Positions 35,428 through 47,955 are shown, numbered from the stretch's first letter. The stretch: 64,000 nucleotides of DNA from Cryptomeria japonica (GCF_030272615.1 NC_081407.1:140870897-140934896); one strand, 5' to 3'. Program-made: numbers and translations. The notes: a model not told the origin generated them from the sequence alone.

Positions 35428-36598
35428 TGTTAGGTCCCAGGAAGGACAACTGAGAGGGGGGGGGGGGGGGGGTGAATCAATTGTGAACCAGTTGTCAATA
35501 AATTGTAATCAAAATGCAAGTTATTCCAATTTAACCTTAATGTCGGTAAACCAAACTTAAGTGTCGGTAAAATAGATTAACAGATATAGCAGTACCGATT
35601 TAACTTAATGCATGAAACATAAAGAGAAACAACATCCACAACACATAACACAGAGATTTTGACGTGGAAACCCGGTAAGGGAAAAACCAGGGTGGGAAAC
35701 CTTACCCACCATTAGACGATACTACTGCAGATAGTATATCTATACAAATGGGGTCTGCACATGCAGAAAGGCCAACTGCCTAGAGCTCACTGCTCAATCA
35801 CAAAATAGGAGTCACGTTGACTACACAATTGGATGGTTAAATCCAATGATAATGCATTGCTCAAAATAGCATCTCCAATGCTGGATTCAATATCGATTAA
35901 GCTCTGAACATGAGTGTCAAAACACCTTCATAACCTTCCTTCAACCTTCGAATAATGCCTGCGTGATTCGCACAAGGATCTACTTATTTTTGCTCTTGAA
36001 TATCCACACTCACTCATGATTACCACGATCTTCAATAAGATCTTACAATTATTTATACAAAACCTAAGACCAAATGAATAGGTCAGCTCACTAAAGATAT
36101 TACATTTAAATCAATTACAAATAAGTCTTGATGCGATACAACATGTCGGCTCAATACATTTACCACAATAACCAATCAATAAACAATCTCCATGACATGT
36201 CATGCTGATCTGGAATAGATAACATGTACTGGTCCATAACCTAGACTTATCTACCGGTAAAAGCAAATCTGTCAATCCAATTAGACCAATAAGCAAAACA
36301 CCAAAACCAAACTTCCAATTCATGTCTTCGACATAACCAAATGATCTCCAAGTTATCATCGCTGTCAGTGAACAATATAACCTGCTGGTGAACACATACC
36401 GATGACTGTGCATAAGCCACTACTGGTGAACACATACCGGTGACTGTGCATAAGCCACTGCTGGTGAACACATACCGGTGACTGTGCATAAGCCACTAAC
36501 CATACCGGTGAACATAATGTAAACCTCCAAGAAGACAAGTGTTGACATCAATGACAAAACCAATGCAACACATGACAAATTCATCCATAATACCAACA
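35428..36598 (+). mobile_element. Solo LTR-like unit (TGTTAGG...CCAACA), copy 2
   Basis: 1,171 bp from TGTTAGG to ACCAACA. The flanks AATAT (35423-35427) and AATAC (36599-36603) agree at four of five bases, a plausible aged duplication. It shares with 3063-3849 the CTGAGAGGGG..TGAATCA start, the gtggaaacccggtaagggaaaaacc-type block and the ggggtctgcacatgcag block. Inside are a poly-G run of about 18 and a 38-bp tandem repeat. No coding capacity. Confidence 0.62.
36385..36498. repeat. Three tandem 38-bp repeats
   Basis: The unit ctggtgaacacataccggtg plus 18 more bases occurs at 36385, 36423 and 36461 with one or two differences. It lies within the LTR-like unit, which suggests recent local expansion. 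Confidence 0.9.
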
Positions 36599-36603
36599 AA
36601 TAC

Positions 36604-37264
36604 AACTATGAAAGGACTTGCAAACCAATGCACAAGATTTCAATTTGAAAGAAAATATAAGGGAACAAAATTAATCACCTTAAATAATACAAATCAATAT
36701 TTAAAATCAATAAGACATGGGGTGTGAGAGTGAGTTTAAGAGTTAAGAAAAATGGGAGATATATTTGATTGAATGAAAGTTAGGGAAAAGGAGAAAAAAA
36801 AAATTGTAAGATGAGAATTATAGATGAAAACAATAGATCTAAGAAAGAGGGGTTGGGAGAGGTTGGCAAGGCACATGGAGAAGTAAAGGTAGGTGAGAAG
36901 AAGGGAGAGGGTAAGTGACACATGAAAGAAATAAAAAAAATGTTGAAAAGTGACTTGAAAATAGTAAAAATAAACAAGGCATGAGTTCCTATCCTAAATA
37001 GACAAGACGTAGGAAAAACACATTCTAAAGTACAATACATTACCAAAATTTACAAAAATTGATTTAAAATATTATGATAAAAATAATAATAATAATTTTA
37101 ATTGGTTCATATTATGTTATTTATATCAACATGTGTAAAAGACCAACAATGGGTTTTGTTAATGAGAATTCCAACTACTTTGCAAGATAATAATGAAGAA
37201 AAGAATTTGTTAGATAACACATTCAAATGTAAATTGTCGTTTCTTAAGCTTATATTAATCAAAA
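36604..37264. other. Region 3' of the GH9 gene
   Basis: AT-rich, no gene. It should hold the polyadenylation signals of the minus-strand GH9 gene, but no single site can be picked out. Confidence 0.4.
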
Positions 37265-40200
37265 CTATTCCATACGGTGAGCCAACAAAGAAGCTAGAGC
37301 ACCCACTAGAGGGGCATTGATATATGTACATGGTTCTGTTTGCCCTGATTTCAATCGACTGTCTATAAATTGGTCATTATGGTCTGGCCCTCCAACAACT
37401 GCTCCAATTAGAATATTTGGGTTAGGGTTATCTTTGTTAAAGTAATTAGCATATCCTTCTTTGCATGTTATGTGACTGGGATGCTCTCTTACTGAAGGCA
37501 ATGAGGCGCCTCTGTGATGAACATATCTGGGGAAGTGAGGCCCATATCCCACCATGTACGAAAAATTCAAAGGATTATCACCCAATATGTAATCTACCTG
37601 CATCAAATAAGATTTTTCATTGAGTTAGAATAAGTGTTTTGGTTTAGATATCACATAAAAGTGGTTAATGATTGTCTTCTATTTTGACGATGTTTAAGAG
37701 CAATTTTTTAAATTTTGATTTAAACAACATATTCTAAGCTTTAACTTGTTTAGATGGTTCATCTAAAATTACACTACCTTCTTCAATAGGATCCATCTAT
37801 TAGTGTGATTTCAAATGAATCAGTTAGGTGACTTAATTTTGATTTAAACAACTTATTCTAAGCTTTAACTTGTTTAGGTGGTTCATCTAAAATCACACTA
37901 CCTTCTTCAATAGAATCCATCTATTAGTGTGATTTCAAATGAGTCAACTAGGTGCCTCATCTAAAATCGCACTAGCTTCTCTAGTAGTAATACCCATCTA
38001 TTAGTTTGTAGGACCTACCTAACAGTGTGATTTCACATGAGCCACTTAGGCAGCTCATCTCAAATCACACTAGCTTCTCCAATAGGACCCACTTGGTAGT
38101 GTGATTTTAGATGAACCACTTAGGACCCACCTATTAATGTGATTTCAGATGAGCCACCTAGGTGGCTAGGTGGCTCATATGAAATCACAATAATAGGTGA
38201 GTCCTACACACTAATAGATGGGTCTTGCTGGAGAAGCTAGTGTCATTTCACATGAGCAAACTAGATGGTTTATCTGAAACTACACGAGCCAACTAGATAG
38301 TTTATCTGAAATCACACTAATAGATGATTCCTAGGTAGCTTATTTGAAATCCTACTAATAAATGAATCTTATTAGCGTGATTTCAAGTGAATCACCTAAA
38401 CAAATAAAAGTTTAGAACATACAATTTAAACTTATCTATCATTTTACTTGTACCTGACGTTGAGCAGCACCTCTAAGTCTAGCTGGAGTAACTTGAACAT
38501 TGCCACATGAAATGACTTGATTTGAACGGTCTAGATAATTAGCATAAGTCAAGAGTAAAAATGAAATGGTAGTCACATCCTGCATGTTGGCCGCATCTCC
38601 TTTATAAATTAGTCCACCTGTCCAGGAACCAGATTTTCATGAGTTCTCTGTGAATCAGTATCAGTAATATGAGCAATTGATTCATTCATTTACATGAAAA
38701 AGATTTGTGTTACCTGGAGTGAAGTTCACATGATCGTTAGGTGTTTCAGGTAAGACCCAACACATGAACTTGTCTGCGTTGCTCTTGAATTCTTGCATGG
38801 AACTCAAGTTTGCTAACAAAAACTCCTGAACATATTCAAGTTCAAGTCATCAGAAACAAATTTTTTCTCGGGGTTTTTTAAGATCTACGAAATAAGGCAA
38901 TTTGTTATGTGGGGCAAACAGGATTGTTATGTTGATAAGCACAGGCATCATGGAAAAGTTAATGAGCATCTTGTGGGTTTCCAAACTTTTAATGACCATA
39001 TCAAGCAACTTATTACAAAGCTTAAGGCAGGAAAAATGTTAGTTCACCTTGGCTAAGAGCACGTTAATTCCTGCATGTTTGTCGTCCCATCCAAATTCCA
39101 GCATGGTTTTATCAGCCCCCAATCTCTCAGCGTTTGATAAAATGTAGTTTCTATAAAACATGCTTGAGGTTGCTTTACGTAACCACACCACAGCCCACAG
39201 CAACTCATCCTGTAAAATTGAAGAAAACTTCAATATATATAGTTGCATGAAGGGTATTACTGTAATGAAATTAGTAATGGAGATCACTGAGAAAAAAATC
39301 GTACATGGTAGCCATTAGAGGTGCAGTAAAATGGGCACGCTCCTTGTACTGTGGTAGTGTAGGATGCTTGGTACTTATCAGCAAACACAAAACTCTGCTT
39401 ACACATGTTCAATTAGCTCTTCAAATTTGTATTTTCTGTGAATTCTCTTGAATGAATGAGGAACTTTTTTAATGATGGATTATAGAATCTGATTTGAAAT
39501 ATAGATTAAAAATAAATCTTTTAAATCAAAGATTTGATTTTGTTAAATCATTTCAAAACGAATTAACAGTTTTTTTATTAAAAAAGCAGCTTTAATTAGA
39601 ACACCAACCCTTAAACATAATCATAGGCTATCAAAAACTAAAAGTAATCATAGACTATCAAAAATTAAAAGCCCACAGGCAGTACAACACAAAAGCATAT
39701 TAACGGTTAAATACATTCACAAATAACTATTTTCTTAGGGTTTTTTGTTGTGTGGATTATTATAAAGAGTTTGTTATGTGCTAACTATAAATCCCTACAT
39801 TATAAGTTATAAACAAGTGCATTACTTACACGAATTGCAGAGTCCAGAAGTGCTTGAGAATATGCAGGATCTGAATTTTTGAAGACAATGGATGCAGCAG
39901 CCAAGGCTGCAGCAGTTTCAGCAGCAATTTCTGAGCCTGGCTTTTCCTTGGTGATTTTGTAAACTGTTCTGGCAGTGTCCATATCTTCTGGTCTCTCCCA
40001 ACAATCATGGTCTAGGTTAGGATCACCTACCTAGTGTAAAAATAACAATAAAGCTTGATAAATGTATGCTAATTCCCTCATAACATAAAACAAATTATGG
40101 TAGGACATCCATAGATGAGCTAAGGAAATTTCTCTGGTAGACTTGAATTTGAAAAACAGACAAGAGTTATTTATTTACATTGATAAATTTAGAGTTTAAT

Positions 40201-40958
40201 TGAGGAGAATGAAGCAAATGTGGGAGAATAGAGAGAAATTTTCCCTAAACAAGTAACTACAGTATGATCTGTCTTGTGACATGGAGTGAGGTGAGAGAAA
40301 TGGTATGAAAGAAGAAGATCAATGTGGTAAAATATTTGACTCAAAAGAAGATTCAAAACATTTTTTTAGGTAAGGTTACAATTTGAGATAGAACTTATAG
40401 GTGAAGGAGAGCCCAGAAGAAGAACTAGTACATCACCTGAACATATATGGTGTCTGGATATGCAGTAGTTTTGAGCAGATAATCTGTCCCCCAGCGAATT
40501 GCAGTCCTGGCATTGTTGAGCTCAGAACCCATGTGCTGCCCAAATTCTATTACACTCCATGACAACATTGTGATAGTGAAAGCCATGGGTAAACCAAATT
40601 TGACATTGTCTCCTGCATCATAATATCCTCCCACCAAGTCAACCTGCACAGCAAAACAGAGCATTCACAAACATACAATGATTCTTGCATAGGCCCAAAA
40701 TCGAATTTGCAATGTTAAAAGACTTACATTTTCCTCGGAACCATCATGAAGAGCTGAGTCATCTCTCCATTTCAAGCGTTGATTAGCAGGGAGTTTTCCT
40801 GATCTCTGACCTTCAAAGAAATTAATACACCTTGACAGAGCATGCCTATAGTCTTTTCTTGAAAAGCTGCTATTTGTGCTCATTGGTAGAGCTACTGACA
40901 ACAGTAGTAAAACCGGCAGTAGTAAGACCAGCACTCGGGCTCTCTGAAACTTAGCCAT
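37265..40958 (-). CDS. GH9 endo-1,4-beta-glucanase (cellulase), eight exons
   Basis: Exons (minus strand): 40728-40958, 40437-40643, 39830-40030, 39305-39394, 39048-39209, 38714-38825, 38454-38617 and 37265-37597. All introns are GT-AG and join in frame to 499 codons plus TAG, the usual length of secreted class B GH9 enzymes. The start at 40958 gives a signal peptide ([20 protein letters not shown]). An in-frame ATG at 41015 would put charged residues before it and is less likely. Catalytic words are present: [15 protein letters not shown] (the aspartates), [14 protein letters not shown] (histidine signature), and [18 protein letters not shown] with the catalytic glutamate. No membrane anchor like KORRIGAN and no carbohydrate-binding module is seen. 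The enzyme would cut beta-1,4-glucans in the cell wall. Intron 7 holds a foldback repeat. Confidence 0.95.
37719..38430. repeat. Foldback repeat, copy B, inside GH9 intron 7
   Basis: The left arm (tttaaacaac.tattctaagc followed by tttaacttgtttaggtggtt) occurs twice, near 37719 and 37838. The right end is its inverse (aatcacctaaacaaat...tttaaa). Between lie alternating units (gatgagccacctagg, aatcacactaatag) around a palindromic centre at about 38150-38182. It matches copy A (16045-16115 plus 22371-22859). Only about 20 bases separate it from exon 7. Confidence 0.85.
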
Positions 40959-41591
40959 TTTTGATACCCAATGCTGATTGTTGCTTGCCCTCAACTTCCT
41001 CCACCTGTGAAACATATCAGCCAAAATTAGCGACACATCTATGGTGAAGCCCAAAAACCAGATATTCCAATTATATGTTAGATTCATGCAATTCAAAAGA
41101 GAAACATACTATTCCTAGTTTTGGTACTACAGAGAAAACTGGAAATTGATCTTTTACAATAAAGAAAAAACTGCAGTAAGACGTCACTGACACAAAAGAA
41201 TTTAGCAATTGAAGATTTTCATGCAAGCAGCCAATCCTCTGCCTCAACCAGAGCTTTCAGTATGGATTATTCTATCAAAGTCTTTACAACTCGTGACTTG
41301 TGAGAATTGCAACTGCTTTTTGTCATGAGTATTGGTGCAATTACAATGAAAATGGTATGTATATGGAGATATGAATCCTGAAACGGTTTACATAAATGTA
41401 GCAGAGTTAATGTTTTAACTGTATTCCAGGCCTTTCTTACGCATTCATCCTCCTTTTTTGAAGAACAGCATTAAAAAAAAATGATGATTCTAAATCTGTT
41501 TCGTTCGACTTTCTGCTTTTTCGGCTCCTGTAAAATAGTTCTATTTGAAAACATTGCATTTACTAAAATCATTTATAGCACGTTCTCCATT
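40959..41591. other. Upstream region of the GH9 gene
   Basis: It should contain the GH9 promoter and 5' UTR on the minus strand. A CACAG word at about 41005-41009 could be the acceptor of a 5' UTR intron. No TATA box is chosen with confidence. Confidence 0.35.
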
Positions 41592-42655
41592 ATTTCTCTT
41601 ACCCAACATTATTTCTACACCAAAAGTAACACCTTTACAAAAAAGGTACCATTAACTGTAAAATAGGCGCTTTGATAAAAGAAAGCGGTGAACTCTCCTA
41701 TATTTTCTAATGCTTCTATGAAATGTTGGATTTATGCTAGTCTTTAGGCAAAATGCCCGTTTTTTCACTTTTGAATCGTATTTGACAGCTTAAAAAATTA
41801 GTAGAACGCATGTATTGACATGTTATTTTTTTCTAATTTTATAATATTTTAATATGATTTTTTAGAATAGTTCTATTTTTTCATATGAATTTTAGAAACT
41901 TGTCATAATTGAAATGATAGAATATAATTGATAAAATATTTTAATATGAATTTTTACAATATATTCTATTTTTTTATATATGAATTTAGAAACTTAGTCA
42001 ATTTAATTTTTTAAATATATTTAATAAGATTGTTATAGAAACTTGTCATAATATATATAATTTTAAAATTTAAATGTTTATTATTACTAAATTAGTAATT
42101 ATTAATTTGATTATCATTTAATGTTAATATATAATATATATTAGTGCATTAATTTAGAAACTTGTTTAGTAAATTTAAGATTTTTGCATATATTACTAGT
42201 TTATCATTATTTTCTCATTAAAAAAATGATTTTCATTTCTTCCAAGAAAGATGTGCATTGATTTTCATTGCTTCAATCTTCTACTTCTATATTTTTTGAG
42301 AGTTAATAGTTTTCTTAAAACGTCAAATGAAAGGCATTGAAATGACTAAACCGTCATAAAAAATGCATATGACAGGTAGGGGTGACCGTCAAATTTCAGG
42401 CCTGTTAGCAACCCTTCATAGATTAAAATGACCTTTCATCTTTTCATTAGAATGTTTCTTATACCTAATTTCTTTCATAGCAGTGCACTCATGCTCTTCA
42501 TGGATGATGAGAGAAGTGGTTTACTTATAACTCTTATAGATGATGTTCTATTTAAGAGCATAAAAACTAAAATGAAAATAAAGAAGCCATAGACTTCAAA
42601 ATTGAAACATGTCTATAGACAAAACCATTATGAAATTTAGAACCATCATAAACTA
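41592..42655 (+). repeat. Dispersed repeat, copy B, with a 650-bp insertion
   Basis: Both ends match copy A at 14575-15010 (ctacaccaaaagtaacacct at the left; cagtgcactcatgctcttca at the right). About 41750-42405 has no counterpart in copy A and is very AT-rich. The inserted piece starts near ggcaaaatgcccg and ends near caggcctg, but clear terminal repeats were not found. Confidence 0.7.
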
Positions 42656-42687
42656 CTAGCATATTTATATTTTATAAATAAAGTTTA

Positions 42688-43178
42688 TGTTAAGGAGGTG
42701 GAGAGATATCAAATTTAAAAAATCTATCTTTTAGGATAGATTAATTAATTTCATATGATTAATATTTATTAGAATTTAGTCTTATTTTAGAATATGAAAT
42801 GATTTGCACGTAAAAAAAAGAAGTTTCTTTTTGTTGATGATATTTGATGATTCGATTTAACCATATTAAATCTTACAATGTTTTATTGAATCCGTGTATG
42901 CTTATTTGATTTGCATTAATTAATATGCTTGATAAATAAATCTAGCTAATACCATTATGAATCAGTATCTCATTCTACAACAGTCCAGTAAGCAACAATT
43001 CATGTTCTTTCCAGCAAGATTGAGTTTATTCTCCATCAACGTGTTCTCCTCAGTAAAGGACATCAATTGATATAGAAGAAAAGTCAATTAAGAGAGATCA
43101 TTATACAACAATCCTCAAGCTTGTTGTAGTTCAATTGTGTGAATTCTTATCTATATTATCTGATCACCAAAACTAACA
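42688..43178 (+). repeat. 5' LTR of the third copia
   Basis: The unit starts TGTTAAGGAGG and ends AACTAACA; the primer site begins at the next base. Confidence 0.75.
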
Positions 43179-43190
43179 TGGTATCAGAGC
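43179..43190 (+). other. Exact copia primer binding site
   Basis: TGGTATCAGAGC, complementary to the 3' end of initiator tRNA-Met, the standard copia primer site. Confidence 0.95.
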
Positions 43191-44992
43191 AGGTACGAAA
43201 ACCGAGAAAGGTCCTGTAGATTTCCTTTCAACACTTCGCACAACAATCATTGATGTCTAGAGAAGATAATTCTGATAAGGCCAAAGGCCACTGATTGAAA
43301 TTAAGATGAGAATACGAATTAGATATTCGTGATTTGGGTACTAAGCGGTTGAAGGGAGTTTATATGCAGCTAATTAGATGAGAAAATGCAGCGATCCTTT
43401 ATAAAGAAAGACGCCATACATAGAAAGCAATATACTTGACAACAAGGAATTAGAAGCCCATCTGATACATGTCCGATCTCGATAATCAAAGGAACCAAAG
43501 AATGTAGTCTTCAATACATGGGAAGACTGCAAATTGTCTTATATTCCATGCAAACACTTCCAGTGCCCACCATTCATAGTGGAATTGTCATGATTGCAGA
43601 CGAGAGTCTATTGTAGCTATTCAATGGGTTAGGAGACGTGGCCATGACAAATAGTATAATGAGCAATGATTCAGAACAATGATCTCTTAATACTTTTCGA
43701 ATGGTCTTAGTATTGCACGTACAGAGGAGCAACCAATTTGGAGAAGGTTGATGGTCAAACAATGAGCCACTGATGCATCTATGAGGTATTCGTAACGTCA
43801 ACAACAAAAAATGTGATACATATATTTAATGATGTGATATATGTATTCAGATGGGGAAATAAATGAAAAGACAATGCCAACCGCATGATTAGTCAGCGAT
43901 AATTGAGAAAGCAAAGAATTGTTAAGGCATAGCACATTGAGCATTACAGAGTATGTTATGAAAAGATACATATTATAGAGGGGTGATCACAAGAACTAGT
44001 AATAACAACGATTACGACTCCTTGATCAAGCAAATCGACAATTATGAAGAAGTCGATCATGAATCGAGCTAACTCATCAAATCTGAAGGATGCCACCTTT
44101 AAGATTGAAGGGGTATAAGATGCAGGTTCAACAACTTTATTTGCATACTTTAAAGAACGATCAGAATATATAATACCAATCAGTGAAATAAAGAGGATTC
44201 AAAGCATTGAGGAAGATAACCATCGATTAGATCAGATCAAATCAGATCAGAAATATTATTAAGTTATAGGCAGTAGCATCTTGTCCTTAGTGGAATGCAA
44301 GGGGTACATTCATTCCCATTATCAAATGAGAGAAAGATAAGATAAAATATTGGTATATCCCAAATGGGCACATTACAAGTGGATTCATATTTTATCACTA
44401 GAAGAGTGTGATCAGGCAAAGAATAGTTAATAATCATTAAAGAATAATGAAAGATTCTTTCAAAGGGACGTGACTCTTAAATGAAAAATCACTCTTTGGA
44501 GCAGCAGACAATTCAGACCTTACTGCATCCTTGTAATGGATTTTCTTTGCATTTTTCAGGAAAAGTAAAGTGGCTGCATCAGAATCAATAAAGAGATAAG
44601 TATTTCATGGTTGAATAATGTTCATGCAATTACATTAGAGAGTCATGTATGCTTCTAGCATATGTATTTCCCTTCGGGGTAGATTAGTTCTAAGAACTAG
44701 ATTTGTAATCTTTCTCTGAAATTCTTTTAGGACGGACCGAGAAGCATAAGAGATTGCATTCAAGGAAGGAAGAACTTGATAGCTGTTGTCATGAAATTGA
44801 GCTAGTGGATGGAGACATCTCTTCGAAGAAGAAGAATCAACAGTCAGAGGGAGCATGACATTTCAACTTCAAAGGGAGCAACTAAGAAGATGGTTTTTCT
44901 AGTGATTAGTCAAAGGACTATGATTCATGGGATGGAGTCCCATGGCCTTTATGCTGACTCCCAGGTCATGATATTCCTAGATAGATGAATAC
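43191..44992. other. Decayed interior of the third copia
   Basis: Starts with an ATG-led short frame at 43253 (MSREDNSDKAKG) in gag position, then stops in all frames every few dozen codons. No pol domain is recognisable before 44993. Confidence 0.45.
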
Positions 44993-45232
44993 TTGGTGAG
45001 CTTGGAATACACCAAGAGTAATGCAAAATCCAACCTTGTATTTCATGAAAGGTCAAAGCATGTGGAGATCAAGTATCATTATGTTAGAGACATGGTGGAA
45101 AGGTATGTTATTCAATTAAGATACATTAGTACTAATGAGAAGATGACATACATTCTCACCAAGCCTCTCTTCAGAATAAAGTTTGTGTGTACTTTCGAGG
45201 TAAACTTGGTATGGTGGAAAATGAAGCCCTAG
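44993..45232 (+). pseudogene. Copia RNase H C-terminal fragment
   Basis: The frame reads SNLVFHERSKHVEIKYHYVRDMV, then TNEKMTYILTKPLFR, the hallmark end of copia RNase H that precedes the 3' LTR. Upstream DSQ-like sequence near 44955 may be the preceding catalytic block. The frame ends normally with TAG. Confidence 0.85.
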
Positions 45233-45559
45233 ATGAAATTGAGTCTCAACATCATTGATTTGTTTATATTTTTACTAATGTATTCTTCTCTTTATAAGAT
45301 GTTTAAAGTGTAAACTCTTGTTATTGTATTTCTCTTTGAGAGAGACTTAAGTTGAAAGCCCTTATCTACACCCTCTGATATGGTTCATGGTGGATGTCAT
45401 GTGTGTGACGCCAATGTGACAAACATCACATGAGAGAATCTATGATGATTTTATTGTACTTGTGTGTTTACCCTCTGGATGAGCCATGGTGAATATCATT
45501 GAGAGGTGACGATCTCACAATGATGAACACTTGTACATCTCACCATTATTGTGAGGCAC

Positions 45560-45975
45560 GATCTCACAATAAAGGTTGATATCACGTAAGGTGATATCTA
45601 TGTATAAACCATAATGGTGGATGTCACGTGAGGTGATGTCTATGGATATGCCATAATGGTTGATATCATGTGAGGTGATATCTATGTATAAACCATAATG
45701 GTGGATGTCACATGAGGTGATGTCTATGGATATGTTATAATGGTTGATATCACGTGAGGTGCTATCTATGATTAAACCATAATGGTGGATGTCACGTGAG
45801 GTGATATTTATGGATATGCCATGATGGATGATATCACGTGAGGTGATATCTATGGATAAGTCAAAATGGTGGATATTACATGAGGAGATGTCTATGGTGG
45901 ATGTCACATGAGGTGATATCTGTGGATAAGCCATAATGGTGGATATCACATGAGGTGATGTCTATGGATAAGCCA
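45560..45975. repeat. Tandem array of about ten 42-bp near-palindromic units
   Basis: The repeated unit is of the type ataatggtggatgtcacgtg followed by aggtgatgtctatggatatg. Within it, GATATCAC-GTGAG-GTGATATC is a near-perfect inverted repeat with CACGTG at its centre in several copies. Units alternate in two forms (gatgtc/gatatc), giving an 84-bp higher period. Weaker copies extend left to about 45390. The open frame on the minus strand (45515-45949) simply reflects a period divisible by three. Confidence 0.88.
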
Positions 45976-45989
45976 TGATGTTTATTATC

Positions 45990-46976
45990 ATGGTGAGGTG
46001 ATACCTATTGATGGGATGAGGTTTGGGATAGACTAGCCTAGTCTATGCTCTTGGATCCTTTCCTTGGATCACTAGGTGTTCTAACCACGCCCTAGGGTCT
46101 CTAGGACTTCCCCTGCTTGTGGAATCCCTTGACCTTACCCAATCCACCCACCGACAAGTTGAAAAACTACTCCTAAGGTCTCACCTACTCATGAGATTCA
46201 AGAACCCTTACTTAGGCTAATAAGGGTTTGGCTTGCTCCACACCTTCCTAGGTCTTAGCAAGGATAGGTCAGGTCTAAAACATGGTTTTTCCACCCATTC
46301 ATGTGCCCCAAGAGGTTTCAAGCCTTCAACCCCTTACCGATTTCACCATTTTGTGTTTTGCCTACAAAATAGGGCTACAAGGATTGTGACCAATTAGGCC
46401 TCCTACCCGGTCCTTTAGGGATCCCTCTTGCAAACGATGCATTTGCTTGTGAAACCTCCCAAAAGACCTGCCATTCATTTGGCAAGGACTCAAGGATTTT
46501 TCAGGTTTTAGGCTTCTAAGTGGTCGTACACTACCCTAGGTGGATTTTAAGGTTTTTAAGGGTTTTTAAGGGTTTTTAAGAGGGTTTTTAGGCCTGCCAG
46601 GGTCACAGTGTAGGTTTGATGCTCTTTCCACCTTCTCTAGATTGGTGGAAGCTCCTCCTTCACACCAATGGTGCTTCACTCACCCCTCTACAACTCCTCC
46701 AAAGGGTGCCTCCTCCTCTGACCTTCCTTGCTCTCCAAGACCTCTGCAACTTAACCCTTCCTAGCTGGGCACTGTCCAGTCTCGCCTAGAGGTGGGTCTT
46801 TAAATGGCCTCCTTGCATTTTCAAGGGCCCTTCTTGCATTGAATTATAGTACAAGTTCTGCACTCTCATTCCCCATGGTTTCATGGTGGTTCCACAATGG
46901 GGAATGGAGTTATGCATCCATTTACACAAACCAGTCTAAAACTGGACAGAGAGAAGACAATTTACAAAATATTTAC
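45990..46976. other. Flank of the giant gypsy, unclassified
   Basis: Relatively GC-rich, non-coding. It contains a small tandem (three copies of aagggttttt) at 46545-46577 and ends at the LTR start. It may belong to another decayed element. No gene is seen. Confidence 0.4.
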
Positions 46977-47955
46977 TGTAGTCACACAAATCTGTCCATT
47001 TTAATTAAATGAATATTTCGTATTTATTTGATTAAAAATCCACTAGCCATCAGTTAATTAAATTAATATTTAATTAATTCATCCCCAAACATTCTTCTAT
47101 TAATTAAATAAATTATTCAATTTATTTTAATTAATTCATTAAAATCAAATTCCAATTAATTAAATAAATAAAATCAATTTATTTAATTAAAATCCCTTTT
47201 TCCTCTTTTAAATAAATTAAATAAAACATTGATTTAAATCATTATCCCCACCCCACTTGCATTTTCCTACAAATGCAACTTGCACATATTTATTGAAATA
47301 AATGAATTTTTATTTTAAATAAAATCCTATTTTCCCTCACCCACCAAATCCACTTGCAAAATCTAATCCCCTTCTAGATTCTTCCAACCCCTTCCTAATT
47401 AGCCTAATCCATCCCCTAAATATTGTCACATTCCTAAGCAAAATGGAGTCACTTCTCAAAATCTAAAAGTCTTTGATAACCATTAAAGGCTTTCAACCTT
47501 CAACCACTTAATTCCTCAAAGTCTTTGATAACCATTGAAGGCTTCCAACTTTCAACCACTTAATCCCCAAAGTCTCCAAAAACCATTAATGGTTAACCCA
47601 AACCCTTCCACATGGTTAAAACATTTGTTTTGACTCAACCTCTACCCAACCCAAGGGTCTCATCAAGCCTTTAATGCTTTGACCATGATTATCTCTTAAT
47701 CATTTGCACAAAGGTTTATCCTTGGATTAACTCCTAATCTAGTGGGTAATCTTAATTTAGGCTTGACTCTTAGCCTTTAGATAACCATGAGGTCTTCTCA
47801 GGCCTTTAATGCCTCCAACCTCTTCTTTCAACCCAATCCTATGTTGACATTTGTCACCATTTCATTGGTGTCAATTGTGCACATGGATTCCCAACTTTCA
47901 AGCTTGATCCTTGATTAAACCATTCAATCCTGGCCATCCATTGCTCCATTTTTCC

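Larger units (their letters stand above)
42688..45235 (+). mobile_element. Third copia element, 5' LTR plus decayed interior
   Basis: A 491-bp LTR (TGTTAAGG...ACTAACA) is followed at once by an exact copia primer site. The interior has lost nearly all coding signal. Its far end still holds the last part of a copia RNase H. No matching 3' LTR is found after 45235, where a tandem array begins, so the right part is deleted or replaced. Confidence 0.75.

Noticed and set aside
45515-45949. 144-codon minus-strand frame with a regular 14-residue period
   Set aside because: It follows from a 42-bp tandem repeat whose length is a multiple of three. There is no sign of selection or of a known repeat protein.
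46545-46577. Telomere-like repeat aagggttttt
   Set aside because: Only three copies, and the word is not the plant TTTAGGG unit. It is a simple local tandem.
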